Shown one piece after another: positions 53,154 through 62,761 of a stretch of 64,000 bases of DNA (its first letter is position 1; the number at the start of each line of letters is the position of its first letter). The notes below the pieces were generated by a model that did not search any database, was not told the DNA's origin, and saw nothing but the letters and a program-made list of their open reading frames with translations. A program made the position numbers and the translations under genes. Source of the stretch: Mycolicibacterium iranicum (GTDB lineage: Bacteria; Actinomycetota; Actinomycetes; Mycobacteriales; Mycobacteriaceae); assembly GCF_001650495.1 (NCBI RefSeq), contig NZ_LWCS01000087.1:1-64000 (forward strand), in the 5' to 3' direction.

Positions 53154-56100
53154 ATGGGCTACGGAAGATTCGTCGGACGCGTCGGTGTGTTAGCTGTCGC
53201 CTTCGGGATCGGGCTCGCGGGCCCTACGGTCGCGAGCGCCGACACCACGGACGACAGCGCAGCAGGCGAGTCGCGTTCGGAAACGACCGCAGAAGCGCGG
53301 GGCACCACCAAAAAGAATGTCGCGACGTCGCAATCGGCCGGTGCCGCCGCTACGGATGAAACGTCCGAGGAAACAGACGACGCGGAATCGGGCGAGAACA
53401 CGGACGTCCCATCGGAATCCGAGGCCGTCGACGACGACACCTCAGATCCTGAGGACTCCACTACGCCGCTCGATGATGACGCGGACGAATCCGGACCGAT
53501 CGTCGACGACACCGATCGTGCGCCGGAAGAAGCAATCAGCGACGATGCTTCCGCCGCACGCGTCGACGAACCGGATCCCGAACCCGGCGCCGCCGAGCCC
53601 GCCGACGATCACGCCGAACCCGACGCCGACGCGGACCTCGACGATCCGTCGGCGTCGAACGCGCCCGCGTTCTCCGCCGACACGCCGGCCGCCGAGTTAG
53701 ACGACACCGAAACGGTGTCACTGCTGTCCTCGGTCCCCGAAGCGACAACCAGCACGCAAACCACCAGCGTCGCCGGCGTCGTCTCCAGGTTCCTCGGGCT
53801 TCTGGGCATCGGCCCCTCGGCGGGCAACGGCACCGCACCTCTGCCCTCCTTCGAGTTCGTGACGGCGGTGTTCGGCGCGATCCGCCGGGAAATGGACAAG
53901 CTGTTCGCCAACAACGGCCCGTCCGCCGCCTTGGCGTCGACCAGCCAGACCACTCCCGGCGTCGTCACCGGCTTGCTGACTGCGACCGACCCCGAGGGCG
54001 ACAAGCTCGTCTACTCGATCGTCCAGGCCCCCACCCGCGGCACCGTCGAGGTCGACAGCACCGGCACGTTCACCTACACCGCCGACCCACGGAGCGGTGC
54101 CGGCGCCGACACTTTCGTCGTCCAGGTCCGTGACGCGGGCTTCCACCTCATCTCGGTGACGCCGACCAGGTCGCAGGTACCCATCACCATCACCCTCGAC
54201 GCCAACGGCATTGCTACGCAGTCCACGTCGCAGCGCAGCTCACTGAGGAGTGCCGCCGTCAGCACCCTCGCCGCGACCACCGCCACGACAGGCACGATCT
54301 ACCACCTCACGACGTCGGGCGCCGACATCGTCGGCTTCAATCCGGCCAAAGACAAACTCGATCTCGGAGATGTGTCCGTCCACAACTTCATCGTCGTCGA
54401 CACCCCCGAGGGCGTCGGATTCCGCAATCCATGGTCCGGCGAAACTGCGGTGCTACAGGGTGTTTCGCTGAGCCAACTCACGGTCGACAGTTTCACCCCC
54501 GTCATCAACGATCATCTGCGCCAGGATCTTTCCGGCGCGCTGGCGTGGGAACAGGGCATCACCCCGAAGGCGAACACCGTTTACGCGCGCTCACACGAGG
54601 TGGGTCAGATCGACCGCGTGACCTTCAATGCCGCCACCGACGTGGTGGACTTCCGCTACTTCGGGACCCGCGAGCAGCTGTTCATGAACGACACCCCCGA
54701 AGGCGTCGTCATCTCCAACGCCGGCACCGGGCAGGCGCTGATCCTGCAGGGCGTCACCAAGAGTCAGCTCACCGCCAGGAACTTCGTCTTCCACAGCGCC
54801 CAGGTTCGCGAGGACCGACTGCATCTACAACTGGGCATCGGCACCGTTCCCGACTCCCAGGTGCTGCCCCTGGGCGTGGCCATCGCAGGTACCAACAACT
54901 GGCCGACCACCGCAGGCAGCGGCCAGCCGCCGACAGGCCAGACCGGCACGACCACGAAGATCGACTGGCTGTACGGCAGCCACACCGCGATGAACTTCGA
55001 CCCCAGCAAGGACAAACTGGACTTCGGCTGGTTCAAAGCCCACGAGTTCGACGTCACCGAGGTCGGCGGCTCCACGAAGATCGCCATCACCGCGAACAAC
55101 CAGTCCTACACCCTCACCGGCGTCGCCATCGGCGAACTCACGACAAGCAACATCGTCGCGCTCGATGACGGTGCCCGCACCAAGTGGGCCAACCTCATCT
55201 ACGGCGCGGGACAGACGGTGACCCATCCGAAACTCTCCGTCAGTGACGCCAGCGTATCCGAAGGTCACAGCGGCACAACGACGATGACATTCACTGTTTC
55301 CTTGTCGAAGGCCTCCACAGAACAGGTGACCGTCAGCTACAGCACGAGCAACGGCACCGCCACCGCCGCCGGTGGCGACTACGCACCGGCCGTCGGCACC
55401 CTGACCTTCACGCCCGGCCAGACCTCCAAGACGGTCGGTGTCACGATCAACGGCGACACCCTCGTCGAGCTCGACGAACAAATCACCCTCACACTGTCGT
55501 CACCGGTCAACGCCACCATCGCAGACAGCTCCGGAACCGGCACAATCCGCAACGACGACATCGACTCGACGCCGACCATTCCGCCGAGCGTGTCCATCGC
55601 CGACCTGTCAGTGACCGAAGGCAACGGCGAGCACAGCCATTTCATGTTCGTGGCGTCGCTGAGCAAGGCCTCCACCGGCACGGTCACCGTCACCTACACG
55701 ACCTCGAACGGCACCGCGATCGCCGGCGCCGACTACACCGCCACCACCGGCACCATCACCTTCGCGCCCGGTGTCACCTCGCAACTGGTGCACGTAGACG
55801 TCATCGGAGACAGCGTCGTCGAGGCCAACGAGACATTCATCGTGACGCTGTCCAACCCGCTCGGGGCCACCATTGCCGACGGCTCCGCCACCGGCACCAT
55901 CACCAACGACGACACCGTGGTGACGCCCGGCGTCGGCGGCATCAACTCCGGAAACCCCGGCGACGAGCTCTGGGGCGAAGCCTTCTTCGCACCGTACGTC
56001 GACATGGGTGCCTGGCCGGTGCCGAACCTGCTCACCATCGCACAGCAGCGCGGAACCTCGCTGCTGACACTCGGTTTCCTTCAGGCCACCCCGGACGGGA

Positions 56101-59100
56101 AGCTGGCATGGGCGGGATTGTCTGCGCTGACCCCGGATTCGGACTTCGATCAGGCCAAGGCCATCAACCAGTCCATCGCCGCGCTGCAGGCCGCCGGCGG
56201 TGACGTGATGATCTCGCTCGGAGGCGCGTCGGGCACCAGCCTGGCGCAGTGGTACGCCGCCCGCGGGCTGGGCGCCCAGGCGTTGGCCACCGCGTACGCC
56301 GGCATCGTCACCACGTACAGCCTCAACCGTATCGACTTCGACATCGAAGGCGCCGCGGTGGCTGAACCAGCCTCGATCGCATTGAACGCCCAGGCAATCA
56401 GGCTGCTTCAGCAGCAGATGCCCGAGCTCGAGGTCTGGTACACCCTGCCCGTCCTGCCCACCGGATTGACCGCCGACGGTGTCAACGTCGTGCGCAAGGC
56501 CCTCGAAGCGGGGGTGAAGCTCGACGGCGTCAACATCATGGCGATGGACTACGGTGAATCAGCCGCGCCGACAAGCGGTCCCAACGCCAAGACGATGGGC
56601 GCCTACGCCATTCAGGCCGCGGAGTCGACCCACGCACAGCTGACTTCGCTGTACGCGAACCACGGTAAGACCTTTGGTTGGAACCAGCTGGGCGTCACCC
56701 CGATGCTCGGGGTCAACGATGTGCTGACCGAGGTGTTCACCACCTCGGACGCGCAGGCGCTGGAGAATTTCGCCCGTGCCAAAGGTTTGGGCATGCTGTC
56801 GATGTGGTCGATCAACCGGGACCAGCCGGGCAATATCGGCCAGGCCACGACAACCACGTCGGGCACCAACACGCCGGCAGGCGGCTACAGCGCAGTCTTC
56901 AACGACTACGGGACGGTGAACCCCATCTCGGGCCCACCGCCGGCCATATCGATCGCCGATCTCGCGGTGGCCGAGGGCAACGGCGACCACGCCCACTTCA
57001 TGTTCACCGTGACGCTGGACAAGCCGTCGACCCAGCCGGTGACGGTGCGCTACACCACGTCGAACGGCACCGCCATCGCCGGCACCGACTACACCGCGTC
57101 GTCTGGCGTCATCGAGTTCGCGCCGGGCGTGACGTCTCGCACCGTGCACGTCGACATCATCGGCGACACGGTCGCCGAATCGAACGAGACGTTCACGGTG
57201 ACGCTGTCGACGCCGACCGGGGCGACAATCGCCGACGGCACCGCCACGGGCACCATCACCGACGACGACGGCACGACTCCGACGCCGGGCAATGTCGCGG
57301 TGAAGTACACCGTGAACGACAACTGGGGATCGGGTTACACCGCGATGGTCGAGGTGACCGCGGGAACATCCGGGTTCAACGGCTGGACAGTGGAATTCGA
57401 CACCCCGGCGCAGATCGGCAACATCTGGAACGCCGAGATCGTGAGCCGGGTCGGTAACCACTACGTGGTTCGCAATGCCGCGTACAACCCGCAGGTCTCG
57501 GCGGGGCAGACTGTGAGCTTCGGCTTCCAGGCATCACCGGGCGGAGGAGCGGCGACGGCCACCAACTTCGTCGTCAACGGCGTGCCCGTCGGTCAGAACC
57601 CGACGACAGTCCTGCCGAAGGCCTCCGTCGCGGATGCGACAGTCACCGAAGGGGCCGGTGGCAGCAGGAATCTGGTCTTCACCGTGACGTTGGACAAGGC
57701 GTCGACGACGCCGGTCACCCTCGCCTACGCGACATCGAACGGAACCGCCACGGCAGGAACCGATTACACGTCGAAGTCGGGCACCGTGACGTTCGCCGCC
57801 GGCGTGACGAGCCAGCAGATCTCAGTGCCGGTCCTCGGGGACACGGCGGTGGAGTCCAACGAGACGTTGACTTTGACGCTGTCCAACCCCACCGGGGCGA
57901 CCATCGCGGACGGTTCCGCGGTCGGCACCATCACCAACGACGACGTCGCTCCCGTGGTCCCGCCGAAGGTGACGATCTCCGATGCGACGGTCACCGAGGG
58001 GGCCAGTGGCAGCAAGAACCTGGTGTTCACGGTGACTCTCGACAAAGCCGCGACGACCCCGGTCAGTGTTGCGTACGCGACGGCGAACGGAACCGCCACG
58101 GCCGGTAACGATTACACCGCCAAGACCGGAACGCTCACCTTCGCGGCAGGCGTGACCAGTCAGCAGATCTCGGTGGCGATCCTGGGCGATACGACGGTCG
58201 AGCAGAACGAGACGTTCACACTGACACTGTCGAACCCCAACGGCGTCACCATCGCCGACGGCTCCGCCACCGGCACCATTACCAATGACGACATCGCCCC
58301 CACGCCTGGCAATCCGTCGGCCACCATGGTCGTCAACGACAATTGGGGGTCGGGCTTCACCGCCACCGTGACCGTGGCTGCGGGAACATCGGCATTGAAC
58401 GGCTGGACGGTGGAGTTCGATACCCCGGCGCAGATCAGCAATATCTGGAACGCCGAGATCGTCAGCCGGGTCGGCAACCACTACGTGGTGCGCAACGCCA
58501 CCTGGAATGCGGGCGTCGCGGCCGGCAAGACCGTCACCTTCGGCTTCCAGGCCTCCCCGGGAGGATCCTCCGCGACGGCGACCAACTTCAAGGTCAACGG
58601 CCAGAGTGCTCCCACCCAGCCGCCGACAATCACGGTCGCCGACGCGACGGTCAACGAAACCAACAGCGGCGCAACGCAGATGACCTTCCTGGTCACGCTG
58701 TCGAAATCGTCGACCACTCCGGTCACGGTCACGTATGCAACCTCGAACGGCACGGCCGCCGCAGGTGTCGACTTCACCGCCACATCGGGGACGGTGACCT
58801 TTGCGCCCGGCGTGCTCTCGCAGCAGATCCAGGTCTCCATCACCGGTGACACCACGCCAGAACAGAACGAGACGTTCACACTGACGTTGGCGAGCCCCAA
58901 CGGTGCGACCATCGCTGACGGCTCCGCCGTGGGCACCATCACCAACGACGACATCCCGGCGAACGTGTCGCTCAGCATCTCGGATGCCTCGGTGACCGAG
59001 GGTGCCCCCGGAACGGGTGTCGCGCCGGGCTGGTTCAGGACGTCGGGCAACCAGATCCTCGACTCGGCAGGCAATCCGGTGCAGATCGCCGGCGTCAACT

Positions 59101-60413
59101 GGTTCGGCATGGAAAGCGAGACGTTCGCACCGCACGGTCTGTGGACGCGCAACTACAAGGACATGATGAACCAGATGGCGGCGCTGGACTTCAACACCAT
59201 CCGGCTCGCCTACTCCAGCGAGATGCTGCACACCACGGCGGCGCCCAACGGCATCGACTTCTCCAAGAATCCTGACCTGGCGGGCCTCACCCCGGTGCAG
59301 ATCATGGACAAGATCGTCGCCTACGCCGGCGAGATCGGGATGCGTGTCATCCTCGATCACCATCGCAGCAGCAAGGGGGCGGGCCCGAACGGCAACGGCC
59401 TCTGGTACGAGGGGTCCTACACGGAAGCGGCGTGGATCAACGACTGGAAGATGCTCGCGCAGCGGTACGCCAACAACCCCACCGTGATCGGGGCCGACCT
59501 GCACAACGAACCGCACAGCGGAACGTGGGGCGGTGGGGGAGCCACCGACTGGGCCGCGGCGGCAGAACGGGCGGGCAACGCCGTGCTGTCGGTGAACCCG
59601 AACTGGCTCATCATCGTGGAGGGCGTGGCTGATTACCAGGGTCAATCCTATTGGTGGGGCGGCAATCTGATGGGGGTCAAGGACCGGCCGATCGTGCTGG
59701 ACGTGCCCAACCGGGTGGTGTACTCGCCGCACGACTACCCGAACTCGGTCTACGCGCAGCCATGGTTCCAGCAGGCGAACTTCGGTGCGGGGTTGCCGGA
59801 CAAATTCGAGCAGATGTGGGGCTACATCTATGAGCAGAACATTGCCCCGATCTACTTGGGGGAGTTCGGCACCAGGTTGACCGATCCCAAGGACGTCGTC
59901 TGGTATGAGGCCATCACGTCGTATCTGTCGGGAGACTTCGACAACAACGGCACGATCGACATCGCGGCGGGTACGCAGGACATGTCGTGGACGTTCTGGT
60001 CGTGGAACCCGAATTCTCGTGATACCGGCGGAATCCTGGCCGATGACTGGAACACGGTCAACACGAACAAGATGGCCTACCTGGAATCCATCCAGTTCGA
60101 CTTCGACGACAGCAGCCCGGGCGTGCTCGCGCAGTTCGTGGTGTCGCTGGCCGCCCCGTCGACCCAGCCGGTCACCGTGGCCTACGCCACGTCGAACGGC
60201 ACGGCGACCGGGGGCAGCGACTACGGGGTGACGTCGGGCACGCTGACATTCGCACCCGGCGAGACCCGCAAGACCATCACCGTGGTGGTGTTCGGGGACA
60301 CCCAACTCGAAGGCAACGAGAGCTTCCTCGTGACGCTGTCCAGTCCCACCGGTGCCACGATCGCCGACGGCACGGGAGCAGGCACCATCGTCAACCGGCC
60401 GACGACGGTATAG
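53154..60413 (+). CDS. Giant secreted multidomain glycoside hydrolase: GH18-like and GH5 domains, two CBM2, seven Calx-beta repeats
   Basis: A 2419-residue exported protein. Order (approximate residues): signal peptide 1-29; acidic linker 30-195; Ig/cadherin-like domain 259-339; three copies of an unrecognised module 380-686; Calx-beta 1 and 2 (692-920); GH18-like domain 936-1230 with D-x-D-x-E (Asp1061, Asp1063, Glu1065); Calx-beta 3; CBM2 (1380-1479); Calx-beta 4 and 5; CBM2 (1721-1819); Calx-beta 6; then Calx-beta 7 split by a GH5 domain (1956-2317) with acid/base Glu2119 in HNEP and nucleophile Glu2237 in LGEFG. Expected role: degrading or binding cellulose and chitin-like polymers outside the cell. 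No anchor is visible. The ATG follows AGGAG at 10 nt. Confidence 0.88.
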   Translation: MGYGRFVGRVGVLAVAFGIGLAGPTVASADTTDDSAAGESRSETTAEARGTTKKNVATSQSAGAAATDETSEETDDAESGENTDVPSESEAVDDDTSDPEDSTTPLDDDADESGPIVDDTDRAPEEAISDDASAARVDEPDPEPGAAEPADDHAEPDADADLDDPSASNAPAFSADTPAAELDDTETVSLLSSVPEATTSTQTTSVAGVVSRFLGLLGIGPSAGNGTAPLPSFEFVTAVFGAIRREMDKLFANNGPSAALASTSQTTPGVVTGLLTATDPEGDKLVYSIVQAPTRGTVEVDSTGTFTYTADPRSGAGADTFVVQVRDAGFHLISVTPTRSQVPITITLDANGIATQSTSQRSSLRSAAVSTLAATTATTGTIYHLTTSGADIVGFNPAKDKLDLGDVSVHNFIVVDTPEGVGFRNPWSGETAVLQGVSLSQLTVDSFTPVINDHLRQDLSGALAWEQGITPKANTVYARSHEVGQIDRVTFNAATDVVDFRYFGTREQLFMNDTPEGVVISNAGTGQALILQGVTKSQLTARNFVFHSAQVREDRLHLQLGIGTVPDSQVLPLGVAIAGTNNWPTTAGSGQPPTGQTGTTTKIDWLYGSHTAMNFDPSKDKLDFGWFKAHEFDVTEVGGSTKIAITANNQSYTLTGVAIGELTTSNIVALDDGARTKWANLIYGAGQTVTHPKLSVSDASVSEGHSGTTTMTFTVSLSKASTEQVTVSYSTSNGTATAAGGDYAPAVGTLTFTPGQTSKTVGVTINGDTLVELDEQITLTLSSPVNATIADSSGTGTIRNDDIDSTPTIPPSVSIADLSVTEGNGEHSHFMFVASLSKASTGTVTVTYTTSNGTAIAGADYTATTGTITFAPGVTSQLVHVDVIGDSVVEANETFIVTLSNPLGATIADGSATGTITNDDTVVTPGVGGINSGNPGDELWGEAFFAPYVDMGAWPVPNLLTIAQQRGTSLLTLGFLQATPDGKLAWAGLSALTPDSDFDQAKAINQSIAALQAAGGDVMISLGGASGTSLAQWYAARGLGAQALATAYAGIVTTYSLNRIDFDIEGAAVAEPASIALNAQAIRLLQQQMPELEVWYTLPVLPTGLTADGVNVVRKALEAGVKLDGVNIMAMDYGESAAPTSGPNAKTMGAYAIQAAESTHAQLTSLYANHGKTFGWNQLGVTPMLGVNDVLTEVFTTSDAQALENFARAKGLGMLSMWSINRDQPGNIGQATTTTSGTNTPAGGYSAVFNDYGTVNPISGPPPAISIADLAVAEGNGDHAHFMFTVTLDKPSTQPVTVRYTTSNGTAIAGTDYTASSGVIEFAPGVTSRTVHVDIIGDTVAESNETFTVTLSTPTGATIADGTATGTITDDDGTTPTPGNVAVKYTVNDNWGSGYTAMVEVTAGTSGFNGWTVEFDTPAQIGNIWNAEIVSRVGNHYVVRNAAYNPQVSAGQTVSFGFQASPGGGAATATNFVVNGVPVGQNPTTVLPKASVADATVTEGAGGSRNLVFTVTLDKASTTPVTLAYATSNGTATAGTDYTSKSGTVTFAAGVTSQQISVPVLGDTAVESNETLTLTLSNPTGATIADGSAVGTITNDDVAPVVPPKVTISDATVTEGASGSKNLVFTVTLDKAATTPVSVAYATANGTATAGNDYTAKTGTLTFAAGVTSQQISVAILGDTTVEQNETFTLTLSNPNGVTIADGSATGTITNDDIAPTPGNPSATMVVNDNWGSGFTATVTVAAGTSALNGWTVEFDTPAQISNIWNAEIVSRVGNHYVVRNATWNAGVAAGKTVTFGFQASPGGSSATATNFKVNGQSAPTQPPTITVADATVNETNSGATQMTFLVTLSKSSTTPVTVTYATSNGTAAAGVDFTATSGTVTFAPGVLSQQIQVSITGDTTPEQNETFTLTLASPNGATIADGSAVGTITNDDIPANVSLSISDASVTEGAPGTGVAPGWFRTSGNQILDSAGNPVQIAGVNWFGMESETFAPHGLWTRNYKDMMNQMAALDFNTIRLAYSSEMLHTTAAPNGIDFSKNPDLAGLTPVQIMDKIVAYAGEIGMRVILDHHRSSKGAGPNGNGLWYEGSYTEAAWINDWKMLAQRYANNPTVIGADLHNEPHSGTWGGGGATDWAAAAERAGNAVLSVNPNWLIIVEGVADYQGQSYWWGGNLMGVKDRPIVLDVPNRVVYSPHDYPNSVYAQPWFQQANFGAGLPDKFEQMWGYIYEQNIAPIYLGEFGTRLTDPKDVVWYEAITSYLSGDFDNNGTIDIAAGTQDMSWTFWSWNPNSRDTGGILADDWNTVNTNKMAYLESIQFDFDDSSPGVLAQFVVSLAAPSTQPVTVAYATSNGTATGGSDYGVTSGTLTFAPGETRKTITVVVFGDTQLEGNESFLVTLSSPTGATIADGTGAGTIVNRPTTV
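54292..55155 (+). repeat. Threefold repeated module inside the giant protein
   Basis: Three segments (about 54292-54500, 54570-54790, 54945-55155) share a pattern: a hydrophobic strand, a phrase like FNPAKDKLDLG / FNAATDVVDFR / FDPSKDKLDFG, then DTPEGV with an Asn, and LQGVSLSQLT / LQGVTKSQLT / LTGVAIGELT. I do not recognise the family; the Asp-rich turns could bind calcium. Confidence 0.65.
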
Positions 60414-60419
60414 GAGGGT

Positions 60420-61085
60420 CTAACCCGCGATCCGGTACCGGCGTTCCGGGCGTCCGACTCCGTACTGCAGACGGAGCTCGAGAGCGCCGGTACCGAGATA
60501 GTGTTCGAGATAGCGCCGAGCGCTGACCCGGGAAATGCCCACCAGGTCAGCGCATTCGGCTGCCGAGACCTCACCGGCATCGCGCACCGCGGCCAGCACC
60601 AGCTCTCCGGTCTCTGCGCCGAGGCCCTTGGGCATCACTTTCGCCGGCGTCACCGACGGCCCGCCGAACAGTGCGTCGATGAGGCTCTGGTCCGCGCCGC
60701 TCGCGGACTGCAGCGCGTCCGCACGGGACGCGAACGCCCGCAGCTTCGCCTCCAGCTGCGGAAACTCGAACGGTTTGATGAGGTAATCCGCGGCGCCGCC
60801 GTCCAGCGCGCCCCTGACGGTGTCGAGCTCGCGCGCCGCGGTGATCATGATGACATCCACGCGGTCTGCCTCAGAACGCAAGCGCTGCAACACATCCAAC
60901 CCGGTCATGTCCGGGAGGTAGACGTCCAGCAGAATGAGGTGCGGGTGCAGTTCCGGAACCGCCGAGAGCGCTTCCTCGCCGGTGCGGGCCACGCCGACCG
61001 CGCGGAAACCTTCCACCCGGTCCACGAACCGGCGGTGGATCTCGGCGACCATGAAATCGTCGTCGACCACGAGCACGTCACGCAT
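60420..61085 (-). CDS. Response regulator, CitB/DctR-like
   Basis: A 221-residue regulator. The receiver has the acidic pocket VVDDD, phospho-acceptor Asp54 in LLDVYLP, a Thr and the Lys in LIKPF. The C-terminal helix-turn-helix (GEVSAAECADLVGISRVSARRYLEHY) is the type found in CitB/DpiA regulators of citrate and dicarboxylate transport. It overlaps the kinase gene by 8 bp and probably controls the divergent TctC/TctB transporter. Its stop faces the giant gene stop 6 bp away. Confidence 0.92.
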   Translation of the reverse strand: MRDVLVVDDDFMVAEIHRRFVDRVEGFRAVGVARTGEEALSAVPELHPHLILLDVYLPDMTGLDVLQRLRSEADRVDVIMITAARELDTVRGALDGGAADYLIKPFEFPQLEAKLRAFASRADALQSASGADQSLIDALFGGPSVTPAKVMPKGLGAETGELVLAAVRDAGEVSAAECADLVGISRVSARRYLEHYLGTGALELRLQYGVGRPERRYRIAG

Positions 61086-62664
61086 GTGTGGACACCGCGT
61101 TCAAGCGCACCAGGAACTGTGCGCCGCCATCAGGGGTGTCGCTGACGTCGATCGTGCCGCCGTGCTGCGCGGTCACCAACCGCACCAGCGCCAGTCCGAT
61201 CCCGCGGCCGCCGGGCACCTCAGGTTTTGAGGTGACGCCACGGGCGAAGATCGCCTCTCGAAGATGTTCCGGCACACCGGGTCCCGTGTCGACGACGGAG
61301 ATCGTCAGACCGTCGGTGTCGTCGATCTGGACGGTCACCGACGCGTGCGGCGCACCGACGGACACGTCCACCGCGTTGTCGATGAGATTGCCCAGCAGCG
61401 TGATCACGTCGGTGGCCATGGCCGGATCGAGAGTAGCCAGGTGCGAGTGCGGGTCGAGGTGCAGGTCGACGCCACTCTCGGCGGCCAGCGACGTCTTCGC
61501 GATCAGCAGCGCCGCCACGGCAGGATCGGAAATCCGTTCGGTCACCGCGTCGCTGATCTCGGCCCGCCTGCGCGTCAACGTGCCCACCAGATCACGCACC
61601 GAGTCGTACTCACCGAGTTGCACCAGGCCCGAGATGGTGTGCAGTTGATTGGCGAATTCATGGGTCTGCGCGCGCAGCGTGTCGGTCACGCTCTTGTGCG
61701 AAGACAGCTGGCTCTGCAGGGCGGCCAGTTCGGTGCTGTCGCGCATCGTCGTCACGGTGCCGATCCGCATGCCCTGACTGGTGGCTGCGCGGCGGCTCAG
61801 CGCCAACACGCGTGTCCGTGTCGCAATGACCACGTCTTGAGTCGCATCCGAGGACATGAGAAGCGCGACCACCGCCGGATCGATCCCCACCGCATCGACG
61901 CGTCGGCCGACCGCGCTGCCGGGCACCCCGAGCAGATCCTGGGCACTGTCGTTGAGAAGAGTGATCTCGCCGTCGTTGTTCACCGCGATCACCCCTTCTC
62001 TGATGCTGTGCAGCAGTGCCTCCCGATGGTCGGCGAGGCTCGCGATCTCGGCGACTTCAAGCCCGCGCGTATGCCGCTTGATGCGCCGCGACAGCAGCCA
62101 CGACGCGACGAGGCCGAGAGCTGCGCCCAACCCGAGATACACCAGAAGACCTTCACCCGCGCCGCTGAGCAAGGCCCACACCGAGGGGTATTGCTCGCTG
62201 ACCGACGCGACGGCCAGCACGTCGCCGTCGATGGACAGAATCGGAACCTGTCCGACGAGGCTGTGCGTGCCCTCGATGTCGGCATCGCCGAACCAGGCGC
62301 GGCCCTCGTCGGCACGACTGGTGCCCAGGTCCACTCGCGCACCGATGCGAGACGGGTCCGACGACGCACGCACGGTGCCGTCGGGACCCAGGATCTCGGC
62401 GAGGCTGGCACCCGAGAGTGCCACGGCGCGGTCCACCTCCGGTGCCAGCGTCCGAGAGGTGAACGGGTCGGGCGGCACCTGCTCGGCGCGTTCCCGCACG
62501 ATCGGTGCGGAGGCCATGTTCTCGGCCACCGCGATCATGCGTTGACCTCGGACCTCCCTGAACTCGCCCTCTGACTGGGCCACCGAGACGGCAGCGACCG
62601 CGACCAGCACCACGGCGACGACCGTGAGCTGGAAGACCAGGAACTGGCCGGCCAGGCTCCGCAT
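61078..62664 (-). CDS. Sensor histidine kinase, CitA/DcuS-like
   Basis: A 528-residue membrane kinase. Two membrane segments enclose an extracytoplasmic sensor domain of about 130 residues (Cache/PAS-like, as in CitA); a cytoplasmic PAS domain follows, then the H box QTHEFANQLHTISGL and a GHKL ATPase with NLIDNAVD, DTGPGVP and GRGIGLALV. Likely ligand: a tricarboxylate or dicarboxylate, inferred from the divergent transporter. The open frame upstream of 62664 has no signal features, so I use the ATG there. Confidence 0.9.
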   Translation of the reverse strand: MRSLAGQFLVFQLTVVAVVLVAVAAVSVAQSEGEFREVRGQRMIAVAENMASAPIVRERAEQVPPDPFTSRTLAPEVDRAVALSGASLAEILGPDGTVRASSDPSRIGARVDLGTSRADEGRAWFGDADIEGTHSLVGQVPILSIDGDVLAVASVSEQYPSVWALLSGAGEGLLVYLGLGAALGLVASWLLSRRIKRHTRGLEVAEIASLADHREALLHSIREGVIAVNNDGEITLLNDSAQDLLGVPGSAVGRRVDAVGIDPAVVALLMSSDATQDVVIATRTRVLALSRRAATSQGMRIGTVTTMRDSTELAALQSQLSSHKSVTDTLRAQTHEFANQLHTISGLVQLGEYDSVRDLVGTLTRRRAEISDAVTERISDPAVAALLIAKTSLAAESGVDLHLDPHSHLATLDPAMATDVITLLGNLIDNAVDVSVGAPHASVTVQIDDTDGLTISVVDTGPGVPEHLREAIFARGVTSKPEVPGGRGIGLALVRLVTAQHGGTIDVSDTPDGGAQFLVRLNAVSTHA

Positions 62665-62701
62665 GTACTTAATGACCAATACCTTCTTTGCGTCCACATG
62701 G

Positions 62702-62715
62702 GTGACGTGGGTCAC
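62702..62715. promoter_or_regulatory. Inverted repeat in the kinase-tctC divergent region
   Basis: GTGAC-GTGG-GTCAC lies 38 bp upstream of the kinase start and 47 bp upstream of the tctC start, in the only space between the divergent operons. It could be the response-regulator site. Confidence 0.3.
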
Positions 62716-62761
62716 TGCCGAGGTCCAGTATTGCTGAGCATCACAAATGATTGGGGACGTC

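Noticed and set aside
57822..60305. Minus-strand open frame of 827 codons opposite the giant gene
   Set aside because: A shadow of the GC-rich, repetitive plus-strand gene; Arg/Gly/Val/His-rich, no domains, no start or ribosome-binding context.
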